A stretch of 44,292 nt of DNA from Sphingobium jiangsuense (GCF_014196495.1 NZ_JACIDT010000026.1:1-44292); one strand, 5' to 3'; positions 8,069-17,515 are shown, counted from the stretch's first letter. Notes: generated by a model from the letters alone, not told the origin. Made by a program: numbers and translations.

Positions 8069-10687
8069 TTAATCCGCTAAACTTTTGCTCGCCTGCTCCA
8101 TCACGTCGCGCGACAGCTTGGGCTGGGCGACGATCCGTTCCAGCTCCGCGCGCATCCTCCCGCCGCGCTCGACGTCGAAGCGGCGCCAGCGGCCGAGCGG
8201 CGGCACCATGCGCGCCGCCGTCTGCGGGTTGATCGGGTCGAGCGCCAGGATGAGGTCCGCCAGCAGGCGATAGCCCTCGCCCGCCCCGCCGCTGTGGAAT
8301 GCCCACTGGTTCGCCGCGAACGCGCCGTAGAGCGAGCGGACGCGATTGGGGTTGGTCAGCGTGAAATCGCTGTGCCGGCCCAGTGCCCGCACGATTTCCA
8401 CCGTATCCGGGTGGCAGGCCAGCGCCTGCGTCTGGAACCATTTGTCGAGCACCAGCGCATTGCCGTGATAGCGGTCGTAAAAGGCCGCCAGCGCGCGCTC
8501 CCGCTCCGCACTCATGCCGTTGGCCAGCACGCCGAGCGCGCCCTGCCGTTCGGTCATGTTGTGCGCCCCGTCGAACTGGGCGAAGGCGAGCGCGGCGGCA
8601 TCCTCCGCGCCGCTCGCCGCGATATAGGAAAGGACGACGTTGCGCAGCTTGCGCGCGCCCTTGTCGCCCGCCTCCAGCGAGAAGGCGGGCCGCGCCGTCC
8701 GCTGGTGCAGGTCGCGCCACAGCGGTTCCAGCGCGGCGCCGATCGCCTGCTGCATCGCCTCGCGCGCGTCATGGATGCCCTGCGGATCGACGACCAGCAT
8801 CTGGTCGCCGATATAGGCCTCGCTCGGCAGGCGGATCGCCTCGGCGACGAAGGCGTCGTCCAGCGACGGGTCGGTCGCGCTGGTGCGGATCGCCTCGATC
8901 ACCGCCCCGGTTTCCAGCTCGCCGGAGGCGACGCCCTCGGTCAGCGCATTGACCATCAGTTGCTGCATCGCCTCATAGCGGGCGAACGGATCGTCGTCAT
9001 GGGCGGAAAGGAACGCCAGTTCGTCCTGCGTGCGCGGCGCATCGACGATCACCGGCGCGGAAAAACCGCGATTGATCGACAGCACCGGCGCGCTGGTCAT
9101 GCCCTCGAAGGTGAAGCTCTGCTCCGCCCCGGTCAGCATCAGCAGCCGCTCCTCCCGCCGCTGGCCGGACTGGCGATCGAACAAGGCGGTGCGCAGCGGC
9201 AGCACCATCGGCTTCTTGTTCGCCTGCCCCGGCGTGTCGGGAATGCTCTGGCTGAGCGTCAGCGTGACGCGGCGATGCTCGGGATCGTGGATCATCGTCG
9301 CGGCGACGCGCGGCGTGCCCGCCTGCGAATACCAGAGGCGGAACTGGGTGAGGTCCACCCCGCCGCCTTCCTCCATCGCGCGGACGAAATCCTCGCAGGT
9401 GACGGCCTGCCCGTCATGGCGCGCGAAATAGAGGTCGGTGCCCTTGCGGAAGCCCTCCGGCCCCAGGATCTGCGCCATCATGCGGATCACCTCCGCGCCC
9501 TTGTTATAGACGGTCGCGGTGTAGAAATTGCTGATTTCCATATAGCTTTCGGGCCGCACCGGATGGGCGAGCGGGCCCGCATCCTCCGGAAACTGCCCGG
9601 CGCGCAGCAAGCGCACATCCTCGATCCGCTTCACCGGCTCGCTGCCCATGTCGGCGGAGAAGCACTGATCGCGGTAAACGGTCAGCCCTTCCTTGAGCGA
9701 CAGCTGGAACCAGTCGCGGCAGGTGACGCGGTTGCCCGACCAGTTGTGGAAATATTCATGGGCGACCACACCCTCCACCGCATCATAATCGAGATCGGTC
9801 GCGGTATCGGGATCGACCAATATGTAGCGGCTGTTAAATATATTCAGCCCCTTATTCTCCATCGCGCCGAAGTTGAAATCGGATACGGCGACGATGTTGA
9901 ACACGTCGAGATCATATTCGCGGCCATAGACGCGCTCGTCCCACGCCATGCTGTTCCTGAGCGCGGCCATCGCATGTCGGGTCGCGGGCAGGTCCTCCTC
10001 CCGCACCCAGATGCCGAGCCTTACCTCGCGCCCGCTCATCGTCGTGAAGCTGTCCGCATTGCAGGCAAGGTCGCCCGCGACCAGCGCGAAGAGATAGCAG
10101 GGCTTGGGGAAGGGGTCGTTCCATTGCGCCCAGTGGCGGCCCTCCCCGGCCTCGCCGTTCGCCACCGGATCGCCGTTCGACAGCAGCACCGGGTAGAGCG
10201 TCTTGTCGGCCTCCATCCGCACCGCATAACGGCTCAATATGTCGGGCCGGTCGGGGAAGAAGGTGATGCGGCGAAAGCCTTCCGCCTCGCATTGGGTGCA
10301 GAGCAGGCCGCCGCTGGCATAGAGGCCCATCAACTGGCTGTTGCGCGCGGGCGCGATCGCCACCCTGGTTTCAACCACATGCTTCGCGCCGTCGAGCGGC
10401 AGGATCAGGCGGCCGCCTTCCGGCGCAACCTCCACCGGGTCGCCATCGACGCTGGCGAAGAGCAGGTCCAGCTCCTCCCCGTCGAGCACCAGCGGCCGGT
10501 CATGATCGCCATTGCGCTCGACATAGAGCCGCGCGGTGACTTCGGTCCGTTCGGCGTCGAGACGGAAATCGAGCGCGATTTCAGGGACCAGCCAGTCGGG
10601 CGCCTTGTAATCCTCGCGGCGGATGACGGGAGGGGTAGCGGGAACGGTGCCGGTCTCGGCGTCGGGCAGGATGTGCGCATCGATCAT
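8069..10687 (-). CDS. pepN: Aminopeptidase N (M1 zinc metallopeptidase)
   Basis: 872 residues, the normal length for bacterial PepN, which removes N-terminal residues from peptides in the cytoplasm. The substrate-binding motif GAMENKG lies near residue 275 and the zinc motif HEYFHNW at about 310-316 (ligands His310 and His314, base Glu311). The third ligand Glu lies in the following LKEGLTV segment. N-terminal beta saddle and C-terminal alpha domain (DUF3458) follow the family order. Its promoter should lie in 10688-10809. Confidence 0.95.
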   Translation of the reverse strand: MIDAHILPDAETGTVPATPPVIRREDYKAPDWLVPEIALDFRLDAERTEVTARLYVERNGDHDRPLVLDGEELDLLFASVDGDPVEVAPEGGRLILPLDGAKHVVETRVAIAPARNSQLMGLYASGGLLCTQCEAEGFRRITFFPDRPDILSRYAVRMEADKTLYPVLLSNGDPVANGEAGEGRHWAQWNDPFPKPCYLFALVAGDLACNADSFTTMSGREVRLGIWVREEDLPATRHAMAALRNSMAWDERVYGREYDLDVFNIVAVSDFNFGAMENKGLNIFNSRYILVDPDTATDLDYDAVEGVVAHEYFHNWSGNRVTCRDWFQLSLKEGLTVYRDQCFSADMGSEPVKRIEDVRLLRAGQFPEDAGPLAHPVRPESYMEISNFYTATVYNKGAEVIRMMAQILGPEGFRKGTDLYFARHDGQAVTCEDFVRAMEEGGGVDLTQFRLWYSQAGTPRVAATMIHDPEHRRVTLTLSQSIPDTPGQANKKPMVLPLRTALFDRQSGQRREERLLMLTGAEQSFTFEGMTSAPVLSINRGFSAPVIVDAPRTQDELAFLSAHDDDPFARYEAMQQLMVNALTEGVASGELETGAVIEAIRTSATDPSLDDAFVAEAIRLPSEAYIGDQMLVVDPQGIHDAREAMQQAIGAALEPLWRDLHQRTARPAFSLEAGDKGARKLRNVVLSYIAASGAEDAAALAFAQFDGAHNMTERQGALGVLANGMSAERERALAAFYDRYHGNALVLDKWFQTQALACHPDTVEIVRALGRHSDFTLTNPNRVRSLYGAFAANQWAFHSGGAGEGYRLLADLILALDPINPQTAARMVPPLGRWRRFDVERGGRMRAELERIVAQPKLSRDVMEQASKSLAD

Positions 10688-10809
10688 AATGCCCGGTTCT
10701 ACGCCGCCCGATGCGGCGGCACAATCTCGAACCGGCGATTCCGGTCTGTCACATGATACAGGATGCGGGAATTATGTAGCATGCGCAACAAAAGCCCACC
10801 GTCCTCTCA

Positions 10810-10884
10810 CGTCGTGCCAGCGCAGGCTGGCATCTCAGGAGGCGATGCGCGACATGGCCTGAGACCCCAGCCTGCGCCGGGTGA
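10810..10884 (-). repeat. Dispersed repeat family A, copy 1
   Basis: About 75 nt with two hairpin arms: GCCAGCGCAGGCTGGC at one end and CCCAGCCTGCGCCGGG at the other. Read on the minus strand it matches copies at 15244-15321 and 38752-38830. It lies between pepN and the end of pit. Confidence 0.85.
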
Positions 10885-10911
10885 TGGGCTGGCCCGACAT
10901 CAACCAAAGAA

Positions 10912-11925
10912 TCAGAACAGCCGCGTCAATAGATAGAAGAGCGCGCCCACGATGGCGGAGGCGGGGATGGTGATGACCCAGGCCGACACCACACTCTGCG
11001 CGACGCCCCAGCGCACGGCGGAGGCGCGCCGCGCCGTGCCCGCGCCGATCACGCAGCCGGTGATGGTGTGGGTGGTCGATACCGGAATGCCCATCAGCGA
11101 CGCGGTGAACACCACCGCCGATCCGCCCAGCGAGGCGCTGAACCCCTGATGCTGCGACAATTTGGTGATGCGCGATCCCATCGTCTCGATGATCTTCCAC
11201 CCGCCGGTCAGCGTGCCGAGCGCGATCGCGACATAGCAGGCGATGGCGACCCAGTGCGGCACCTCGAACTCGCCGCTCAGATAGCCGGTCGAATAGAGCA
11301 GCACGGTGATGATGCCCATCGTCTTCTGCGCGTCGTTGAGGCCGTGGGAGAGCGAATAGGCGGCGGAGGAGGCGAGATGCAGATAGCGGAAGCCCGTATC
11401 AGCGCCCCGTGCCGACGCATCGCGGCACAGCCAGCTCGTCACCAGCATGATGAGCATCGACAGCATCATGCCCAGCGTCGGCGACAGCACGATCGCGATC
11501 AGCGTCTTGTTGAGGCCGCTCCATTCGATGCCGCTGATCCCCGCATGGGCGACGCCCGCACCGATCAGCCCGCCGACCAGCGCATGGCTGGACGAGGACG
11601 GGATGCCCTTCAGCCAGGTGACGACGTTCCAGAACATCGCGCCGATCAGCGCGCCGAAGATGACGGCGGGCGTCACCAGTTCCTTGTCGATCAGCCCCGC
11701 GCCGATGGTTTCGGCCACCTTGTGCAGCGCCGGAAAGAACAGCGTGAGGAAATAGGCGGCGAAGTTGAAGAAGGCGGCGAACACCACCGCCTGCACCGGG
11801 CGCAGCAGCCGCGTCGCCACCACCGTCGCGATGCTGTTGGCGGCGTCGTGCAGCCCGTTGAGATAATCGAACGCCAGCGCGACGAGGATCAGCGCGGCCA
11901 GCAGCGGAAGGGCAAGGTCATGCAT
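10912..11925 (-). CDS. pit: Low-affinity inorganic phosphate transporter (Pit/PHO4 family)
   Basis: 337-residue polytopic membrane protein that symports metal-phosphate with protons. Signature segments are visible in both halves: NGLHDAANS near the N-terminus, SSSSHALVGGLIG in the first half, GLNDAQKTMG in the middle and GIPVSTTHTITG near the C-terminus. About ten hydrophobic helices can be traced. It is preceded on the same strand, with a 15-nt gap, by a DUF47 (PhoU-like) gene, the usual partner of Pit transporters, so the two form an operon. Confidence 0.93.
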   Translation of the reverse strand: MHDLALPLLAALILVALAFDYLNGLHDAANSIATVVATRLLRPVQAVVFAAFFNFAAYFLTLFFPALHKVAETIGAGLIDKELVTPAVIFGALIGAMFWNVVTWLKGIPSSSSHALVGGLIGAGVAHAGISGIEWSGLNKTLIAIVLSPTLGMMLSMLIMLVTSWLCRDASARGADTGFRYLHLASSAAYSLSHGLNDAQKTMGIITVLLYSTGYLSGEFEVPHWVAIACYVAIALGTLTGGWKIIETMGSRITKLSQHQGFSASLGGSAVVFTASLMGIPVSTTHTITGCVIGAGTARRASAVRWGVAQSVVSAWVITIPASAIVGALFYLLTRLF

Positions 11926-11940
11926 CGGGCCGGCGCGCGC

Positions 11941-13086
11941 TCAGGCGTGATCGATCACGATGCCGTCGATCGCGTTGGCGACGTCTTCCATCGCATCGAC
12001 GATCCGTTCGAGATGCTTGAATATCTCGTTGCGCACGATGAACCCCATCGGGTCGGCAACCCCCTGTTCCTGAAACGCCTTCTTCACCCCGGCGGCGTGG
12101 ATGGCGTCGGCATGGCCTTCCATCCGCACCATGCGCTCGGTCAGCTCGTGCAGCCGCTTGGCGTTGCGCGCGACGTCGCGCAGCAGCGGCATCGCCTCGG
12201 CCAGCACGCGGGTGCTGTCGACCACGATCGCCGCCATGTCGCGCATTTCCTGCCCGAAATCGGTGAAGTCGTAGAGGTCGATCGCGTTGACCGCCGCCTG
12301 CATCTCGTCGATCGCATCGTCCATCGATCCGATCAGGCTGATGATCGCGCCCCGGTCGAACGGGGTCAGGAAGGTGCGGCGCACCAGGTGCAGCACCTCG
12401 CGGATAATTTCGTCCGCGTCGCTTTCCCGCTCCTGCACCTCGCGGATATGATCGGCGCGGTTGTCGCCGTCGTGCAGCAGGCGCGTGAGGGCATCGGCCC
12501 CCGCGCCCACGGTCTGCACATGCGATTCGAACAGATCGAAGAAATTGCCCTGCTTGGGTAAAAGTCGCTGAAACCAGCCGAACATCCTGTTTATCCCCGA
12601 TTTTTGCGCGACCGCACCGATAAGCGTCTGGCGCCCCGCCGCAGCCTTGAATTCCGACGCGGCGAAGGAGCGGATGAGATCGCGCAGGTCCGGCTCCTCC
12701 ACCGCCTCGGCGGCTTCCTTCAGCCCGAACCAGCGCCGCTCGCGCTCGTCCCGTTCCTTCCAGTCGGCCAGCTCGCGATTGACGGCGAGGGGAAACACCT
12801 CCACGTCCACCATCAGCGACGCGCCGTTGCCGCGCCGCTTGCGATAGCGATAGGAACCGAGCGGCGTCGGGCATATCGCGCCCACGACCCCGGCTTCCTC
12901 CTCCGCCTCGGCCGCCGCGCTCTGGTGCGGCAGCAGGCCCTTGCCGGGGTTGCCCTTCGGGATCACCCAGCGTTTCGTCTCGCGCGAGGTGACCAGCAGA
13001 ATCCGTATCGGCGCATCGAGCGCGTCGCTCTCCGCGCGATAGGGCAGGGCCGCTATCTGCCTGATCGGTTTGATCCCCAATGCCAT
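11941..13086 (-). CDS. NUDIX hydrolase domain joined in frame to DUF47 PhoU-like domain
   Basis: One uninterrupted 381-residue frame holds two proteins. Residues 1-155 are a NUDIX domain (box starting WVIPKGNPGKGL, ending EAEEEAGV; the usual Arg of the box is Ala). Residues about 169-381 are a complete DUF47 protein beginning MFGWFQRLLPKQG, which normally starts its own gene and regulates Pit. ATG at 13086 has an AAGGGG site; an internal ATG for DUF47 lies at 12585. Just before that ATG a TAA exists in the next frame, and the region holds A5 and G4 runs: a single-base loss there would end the NUDIX protein 8 nt before the DUF47 start. So this may be a true fusion, a recent frameshift, or a sequencing error. 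pit follows 15 nt later. Confidence 0.8.
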   Translation of the reverse strand: MALGIKPIRQIAALPYRAESDALDAPIRILLVTSRETKRWVIPKGNPGKGLLPHQSAAAEAEEEAGVVGAICPTPLGSYRYRKRRGNGASLMVDVEVFPLAVNRELADWKERDERERRWFGLKEAAEAVEEPDLRDLIRSFAASEFKAAAGRQTLIGAVAQKSGINRMFGWFQRLLPKQGNFFDLFESHVQTVGAGADALTRLLHDGDNRADHIREVQERESDADEIIREVLHLVRRTFLTPFDRGAIISLIGSMDDAIDEMQAAVNAIDLYDFTDFGQEMRDMAAIVVDSTRVLAEAMPLLRDVARNAKRLHELTERMVRMEGHADAIHAAGVKKAFQEQGVADPMGFIVRNEIFKHLERIVDAMEDVANAIDGIVIDHA

Positions 13087-13188
13087 GACGCCGCCCCCTT
13101 GTGACAGATTTATGACAGATGCAACCGTTAAGGCGCATTCCCGCCGCCGGGATGCGATTCTTCGCTTGCGCGGCGCGCGGCTTCGATT

Positions 13189-13209
13189 ATTGTACACCAA
13201 GGATACAAT
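13189..13209. promoter_or_regulatory. Putative FerC/MarR operator A, upstream of ferB
   Basis: Inverted repeat ATTGTA-N9-TACAAT, 57 nt before the ferB-like start. On its reverse strand it shares the pattern TTGTAT-NN-TTGG-NN-TACAA with sites at 17516-17536 and 18031-18051, both flanking the marR and ferA genes. In Sphingobium SYK-6 the MarR protein FerC represses ferBA; by analogy the MarR at 17578 should bind here. Confidence 0.75.
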
Positions 13210-13266
13210 TCCTGGGACAGCGGAGCGCCGCCGCCCTGCCCCTCAACCCTTTCAATGGAGTGGATC

Positions 13267-14100
13267 ATGGAAGAACAAGACGTCGTTTCCGTTCATGTCG
13301 AGGACGGCATCGCCTGGGTGAATTTCGCGCGCCCCGAAAAGCGCAACGCGATGAGCCCGACGCTCAACCGCCGCATGATGGACGTTCTGGACGAGCTGGA
13401 GTTCCGCGAGGATGTCGGCGTGCTGGTGCTGGGCGGCGAAGGCACCGCCTGGTCGGCGGGCATGGACCTCAAGGAATATTTCCGCGAAACCGAGGCGCAG
13501 GGCCTGCGCGGCGTGCGCAAGTCGCAGCGCGAAAGCTATGGCTGGTTCCGCCGCCTGCGCTGGTTCCAGAAGCCGACCATCGCGATGGTCAACGGCTGGT
13601 GCTTCGGCGGCGGCTTCGGCCCTCTGTTCGCCTGCGACCTCGCGATCAGCGCCGATGAAGCGAAGTACGGCCTGTCCGAGATCAACTGGGGCATATTGCC
13701 CGGCGGCGGCGTGACCAAGGTGGTGGTCGACCTGCTGCCGATGCGCGACGCGATGTGGCTGACGCTGACCGGCGACCTGATCGACGGCAAGCAGGCCGCC
13801 GCGATGCGCCTCGTCAATGAAAGCGTGCCGCTCGACCGGCTGAAGGAGCGCACCACCGAGGTCGCGAAGATGCTGCTGGAAAAGAACCCGGTCACCCTCA
13901 AATTCGCGAAGGACGCGGTGCGCCGGGTCGGCCTGATGACCTATGACGAGGCCGAGGATTATCTGGTCCGCATGCAGGAAGCCTGCAATTTCCACGACAA
14001 GACCGACGGCCGCAAGGAAGGCATCCGCCAGTTCATCGACGAGAAAAGCTACAAGCCCGGCCTCGGCGCTTACGACAAGAGCAAGGCGCAGCCGCGCTGA
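13267..14100 (+). CDS. ferB: Feruloyl-CoA hydratase/lyase (hydroxycinnamoyl-CoA hydratase-lyase)
   Basis: 277-residue crotonase-fold enzyme that hydrates feruloyl-CoA (or p-coumaroyl/caffeoyl-CoA) and splits it to vanillin (or the matching aldehyde) and acetyl-CoA. The oxyanion-hole segments SAGMDLKEY (63-71) and WCFGGGFGPL (111-120) and the catalytic Glu138 in LSEINWG (Glu143 of the Pseudomonas enzyme) are present; these identify the vanillin-forming branch rather than a plain enoyl-CoA hydratase. The ATG at 13267 is favoured over 13255 because GGAG in the upstream codons makes its ribosome site. It has its own operator and promoter and is followed by a terminator. The CoA synthetase partner is 1.2 kb away on the other strand. 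Confidence 0.88.
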   Translation: MEEQDVVSVHVEDGIAWVNFARPEKRNAMSPTLNRRMMDVLDELEFREDVGVLVLGGEGTAWSAGMDLKEYFRETEAQGLRGVRKSQRESYGWFRRLRWFQKPTIAMVNGWCFGGGFGPLFACDLAISADEAKYGLSEINWGILPGGGVTKVVVDLLPMRDAMWLTLTGDLIDGKQAAAMRLVNESVPLDRLKERTTEVAKMLLEKNPVTLKFAKDAVRRVGLMTYDEAEDYLVRMQEACNFHDKTDGRKEGIRQFIDEKSYKPGLGAYDKSKAQPR

Positions 14101-14122
14101 CCACCCGTCCGGCCGGAACCGG

Positions 14123-14161
14123 AAAGGGGGCGCCCACCGCTTTGGGGGCGCCCCTTTTTTT
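14123..14161 (+). terminator. Intrinsic terminator after ferB
   Basis: A GC-rich hairpin (GGGGGCGCCC pairing with the downstream GGGCGCCCC arm) is followed by seven T. It lies 22 nt after the ferB stop, between convergent ferB and uppP. Confidence 0.88.
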
Positions 14162-14189
14162 GTAGCCGGCCTTATAAAATCCGATCGCG

Positions 14190-15023
14190 TCAGAGCGGCG
14201 AAAGCTGCCCGGCCCAGAGCAGCGCGATGATGCCCAGCCCCATGGCGATGCGGTAGAGGACGAAGGGCAGATAGGTGCGGGTCGCGACCAGCCTCAGGAA
14301 GAAGACGATCACCGCATAGCCGACGACGAAGGCGATCAGCGTCGCCAGCGCGGTCTGCCCCGGCCCGACGACATTCTCCTGCCCGATGCTCTTGAACAGC
14401 TGGTAGAAGCCGGAGCCGAACACCGCGGGCACCGCCAGCAGGAAGGAATAGCGCGCGGCGGCCTCGCGCGTATAGCCCATCAGCAGCCCCGCGCTGATCG
14501 TCCCGCCGGAGCGCGACACGCCGGGGATCAGCGCCATCGCCTGCGCGAAGCCGAAGAGGATGCCGTCGCGCCAGGTCAGCCGGGCGAGCGGCAGGCGCTT
14601 GGAGCCGACGCGATCGGCGACGCCGAGGATGATGCCGAACAGCACCAGCGCGCTCGCCGTGATATAGAGGTTGCGCAGCCCGTGCTCGATCTGGTCCTTG
14701 AACAGCAGGCCCAGCACGACGATGGGGATCGATCCGACGATGATCAGCCACCCCATGCGCGCATGGTCGGCGTCATGGGTGGTGCGCAGCACGTTCTGGC
14801 GCAGCCATGCCTCGGCGATGCGGCGGATGTCGGACCAGAAATAGACCAGCACAGCCGCCTCTGTGCCGATCTGGGTGATCGCGGTAAAGGTCGCCCCCGG
14901 ATCGGCCGCCGAGGGAAGGAATTCCCCGGCGATGCGAAGATGCGCGCTGGACGAGATGGGCAGGAATTCGGTCAGCCCCTGAATCAGGCCGAGGATTGCG
15001 GCATCGAGCCAACTGATAGTCAC
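14190..15023 (-). CDS. uppP: Undecaprenyl-diphosphatase
   Basis: 277-residue polytopic membrane enzyme (BacA/UppP family) that recycles undecaprenyl diphosphate to the monophosphate carrier for cell-wall synthesis. Signature segments: QGLTEFLPISSSAHL near the N-terminus and IPGVSRSGGT in the middle, carrying the catalytic Glu, Ser and Arg. The GTG at 15023 is the best start: AAGGA lies about 10 nt upstream and the product begins as usual with SWLDAAILG. It is a household gene inserted between the two halves of the ferulate genes. Confidence 0.93.
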   Translation of the reverse strand: MTISWLDAAILGLIQGLTEFLPISSSAHLRIAGEFLPSAADPGATFTAITQIGTEAAVLVYFWSDIRRIAEAWLRQNVLRTTHDADHARMGWLIIVGSIPIVVLGLLFKDQIEHGLRNLYITASALVLFGIILGVADRVGSKRLPLARLTWRDGILFGFAQAMALIPGVSRSGGTISAGLLMGYTREAAARYSFLLAVPAVFGSGFYQLFKSIGQENVVGPGQTALATLIAFVVGYAVIVFFLRLVATRTYLPFVLYRIAMGLGIIALLWAGQLSPL

Positions 15024-15168
15024 GCGGTCGGCATCCTTCGACAATGGAGTAACGGCGGCGGGCGTCCTTTTTGCAGCGCAACAGGCGGAATGCAATGGGC
15101 GCCTGCGATAAAATGAAGCGCTGCCCGCCCTTCCGCGATGGGCCGCGCCGGGCGGCAGCGCCGCAGCG

Positions 15169-15205
15169 AAAAACGCGCCGCATCGGGGGATGCGGCGCGT
15201 TTTTT
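15169..15205 (-). terminator. Bidirectional terminator after ferA
   Basis: Perfect stem AACGCGCCGCATC pairing with GATGCGGCGCGTT around a short G loop, with an A5 run on the left and T6 on the right. It can end transcription on both strands; on the minus strand it closes the marR-ferA operon. Confidence 0.9.
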
Positions 15206-15243
15206 AGTGGGCGCTATAGTGGGAGCCGCCCTTGCTTCCAGTC

Positions 15244-15321
15244 CGTCACCCCAGCGCAGGCTGGGGCCTCAGGCCATGTCGCGCGCCGCCTCCCAAGATG
15301 CCAGCCTGCGCTGGCATGACG
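15244..15321 (+). repeat. Dispersed repeat family A, copy 2
   Basis: Hairpin arms CCCAGCGCAGGCTGGG and GCCAGCCTGCGCTGGC about 40 nt apart. Same orientation as copy 3 (38752-38830) and opposite to copy 1 (10810-10884). It lies just after the ferA stop. Confidence 0.88.
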
Positions 15322-15337
15322 AGATTCTCCCACTTTC

Positions 15338-17467
15338 TCAGCAGGAAATCAGCGCGTCCAGCGCCACCGCGCCCTGTCCCTTCGGCATCACCAGCACCGG
15401 GTTCAGGTCCACCTCGCGGATCGAGGGGGTGCCGCGCACTACCCGGCCCAGCGCCTCGACGATCGCCGCCAGCGCATCGAGATCGCACGGCGCGGCGCCG
15501 CGGAAGCCGGTGAGCAGCGGCGCCATGCGCAGCTTGCGCACCTCGGCGATGATGTCCTCGCGCGACAGGTCGGGCGGCAGCAGCGCCACGTCCTTCAGCA
15601 ACTCGGCGGTCACGCCGCCGAAGCCGACCAGCACCACCGGCCCCCATTCCGGGTCCACGCGCGCGCCGACGATCATCTCCACGCCCTTGGGCGCCATCTT
15701 CTCGACCAGCACGCCGTCGAGCACGAGGCCGGGGCGATGCTGCGCGATATTGGCGGCCAGCCGGTCCCATGCCGCATCGAGCGCGGCCTCGTCGGCGATG
15801 TTGATGATCACCCCGCCCGCGTCGCTCTTGTGGCTCAGAAGCGGCGACTGCGCCTTCAGCACGACCGGATAGCCGAGCTCCGCCGCGATCCCGCGCGCGC
15901 CCGCGATATCGGTCGCCATCCTGCACGGCGAGAAGCTGACGCCATGGGCGGCGAGCAGTTCCTTCGACCGATATTCGGGAATGACTTCCCCGGCCGCGCC
16001 GCCGCCGACATCGACCGCCGCCTTGTCCGTCACGCCAGTGGAGCGGCGCGAGGCGTCGGCGAAGCGGGACAGCGCCTGCAACACGCGCTCCGGCGTCGGA
16101 AAATAGGGGACGCCGAGCTTGCGCAGCCGGGCGACGTCCTCTTCGCGCACGCCGCCGCCTTCGTCCACACCCGCGACGATGATCGGCTTGGTCGCCGGAT
16201 TTTCCTCCAGGGCACCGGCCACCGCGCTGAACTTGATGCCCGACGTGCTGAAATCGGTCTGGATCAGCGGCACGAAGATGGTCGCGACGCGATCGTCGGC
16301 GTTGAGCGCGTTCAGCGTGCGCGAATAAATGCCCGGATCGACCAGCCCCTGCGCGGTCACGTCGAGCGGATTGGTGACGGGCACGAAGGGCGGCAGCGCC
16401 TCGCGCAGCGCCGGGCTGTCCTCGTCGCTCAGCTTGGGCAGCGTGATGCCCAGCTTTTCCGCGCGGTCCAGCACCATCGCCTTGAGCGCGCCCGATTCTG
16501 AAACGACCGCTACATTATCGACCGGCAGGGTCGGGCAACGCAGCGCGATTTCCGCGATGTCGCCCAGTTCCTCCAGCCCCTCGGCCAGGATCACGCCCGC
16601 GCGTTCGACCAGCGTGCGCATCACGTCATGGTCGCCCGCCATCGCGCCGGTATGGGTGGCGGCGCTTTCGCGGCCCGCCTCGCTGCTGCCGGGGTGGAGC
16701 AGCACGATCTGCTTGCCGCGCGCCATCGCCTTGGCCGCCGCCGCGAGGAACGCCTGCGGCTTGCGGAAATGCTCGACGATCATCGCGATCACGGCGGTTT
16801 GCGGATCGTCGGAGAGATAGTCGATATAATCCTCGACCCCGCTCGCCGCCTCGTTGCCGGTGGAGATGTAGCAGGACAGCGGCACCTCGCGCGCGATCAT
16901 CGTCGTCGCGACCACGGCCGCCATCGCGCCCGATTGCGACACGACGCCGATGCGGCGGTCGCCCTGCGCCTTCGCCTCCGGCAGCTCGATGAAGGTCAGC
17001 GGCACCTTGTCGACGAAATTGACGAGGCCGAGGCAGTTCGGCCCCTCGATCACCATCCCCGCCTCGCGGGCGATGCGAGCGATTTCCTGCTGCTGGGCCA
17101 TGCCCTCGGCGCCGCCCTCGGCGAAACCGGCGGAGAAGATCACCGCCGCGCCGCACCCGCGCGGGGCGAGCGAGCGCACCGCGTCCAGCACGCCCGCCTG
17201 CGGGATGGCGAGAATCGCGACGTCGATCCCGGCGGGCAGATCATCGACCGAGCGCACGCAGGGCCGGTCGCCGATGCTGTCGCGCTTCGCGTTGACGAGG
17301 TGGATATCCCCGTCGAAACCGGCGCGCACCAGATTCGCCAGCACCGAGGCGCCCAGCGATCCGGGCCGGTCGGACGCGCCGAGAATGGCGATGCTGCGCG
17401 GCTTCATCAGACGGTTGATCGCGGACCGGGCCAAAGCCTGCCCCGCGCCGGACGTATCTCCCTGCAT
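15338..17467 (-). CDS. ferA: Feruloyl-CoA synthetase (NDP-forming acyl-CoA synthetase type)
   Basis: 709 residues, a single-chain acyl-CoA synthetase of the ADP/NDP-forming superfamily. A CoA-binding Rossmann domain begins at about 26 (IAILGASDRPGSLG), followed by two succinyl-CoA-ligase-like domains (SQSGAMA and THTGAMAGD segments in the first 300 residues), and a C-terminal ATP-grasp domain (from about 490, with YPVVLKAQS and HKSDAGGV). SYK-6 FerA belongs to this superfamily, and the nearby FerB-like enzyme, MarR regulator and shared operator support the ferulate assignment. Substrate range may include p-coumarate, caffeate and sinapate. A 21-nt operator lies 49 nt upstream; a terminator follows. 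Confidence 0.82.
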   Translation of the reverse strand: MQGDTSGAGQALARSAINRLMKPRSIAILGASDRPGSLGASVLANLVRAGFDGDIHLVNAKRDSIGDRPCVRSVDDLPAGIDVAILAIPQAGVLDAVRSLAPRGCGAAVIFSAGFAEGGAEGMAQQQEIARIAREAGMVIEGPNCLGLVNFVDKVPLTFIELPEAKAQGDRRIGVVSQSGAMAAVVATTMIAREVPLSCYISTGNEAASGVEDYIDYLSDDPQTAVIAMIVEHFRKPQAFLAAAAKAMARGKQIVLLHPGSSEAGRESAATHTGAMAGDHDVMRTLVERAGVILAEGLEELGDIAEIALRCPTLPVDNVAVVSESGALKAMVLDRAEKLGITLPKLSDEDSPALREALPPFVPVTNPLDVTAQGLVDPGIYSRTLNALNADDRVATIFVPLIQTDFSTSGIKFSAVAGALEENPATKPIIVAGVDEGGGVREEDVARLRKLGVPYFPTPERVLQALSRFADASRRSTGVTDKAAVDVGGGAAGEVIPEYRSKELLAAHGVSFSPCRMATDIAGARGIAAELGYPVVLKAQSPLLSHKSDAGGVIINIADEAALDAAWDRLAANIAQHRPGLVLDGVLVEKMAPKGVEMIVGARVDPEWGPVVLVGFGGVTAELLKDVALLPPDLSREDIIAEVRKLRMAPLLTGFRGAAPCDLDALAAIVEALGRVVRGTPSIREVDLNPVLVMPKGQGAVALDALISC

Positions 17468-17515
17468 GGTTTCTCCTAATGCACGCGCCGCCCGGAGGGA
17501 CGGCCTCTCGCGAAC

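Larger units (their letters stand above)
15024..15337. other. Intergenic region between uppP and ferA
   Basis: 314 nt holding the uppP promoter region (near 15024-15120), a bidirectional terminator (15169-15205) and repeat family A copy 2 (15244-15321). No gene is supported here. Confidence 0.7.

Noticed and set aside
5136..10756. Very long frames opposite herA and pepN (about 590 and 820 codons)
   Set aside because: Both are antisense shadows rich in Arg, His, Asp and Gln without motifs. The opposite strands carry complete HerA and PepN with catalytic residues.
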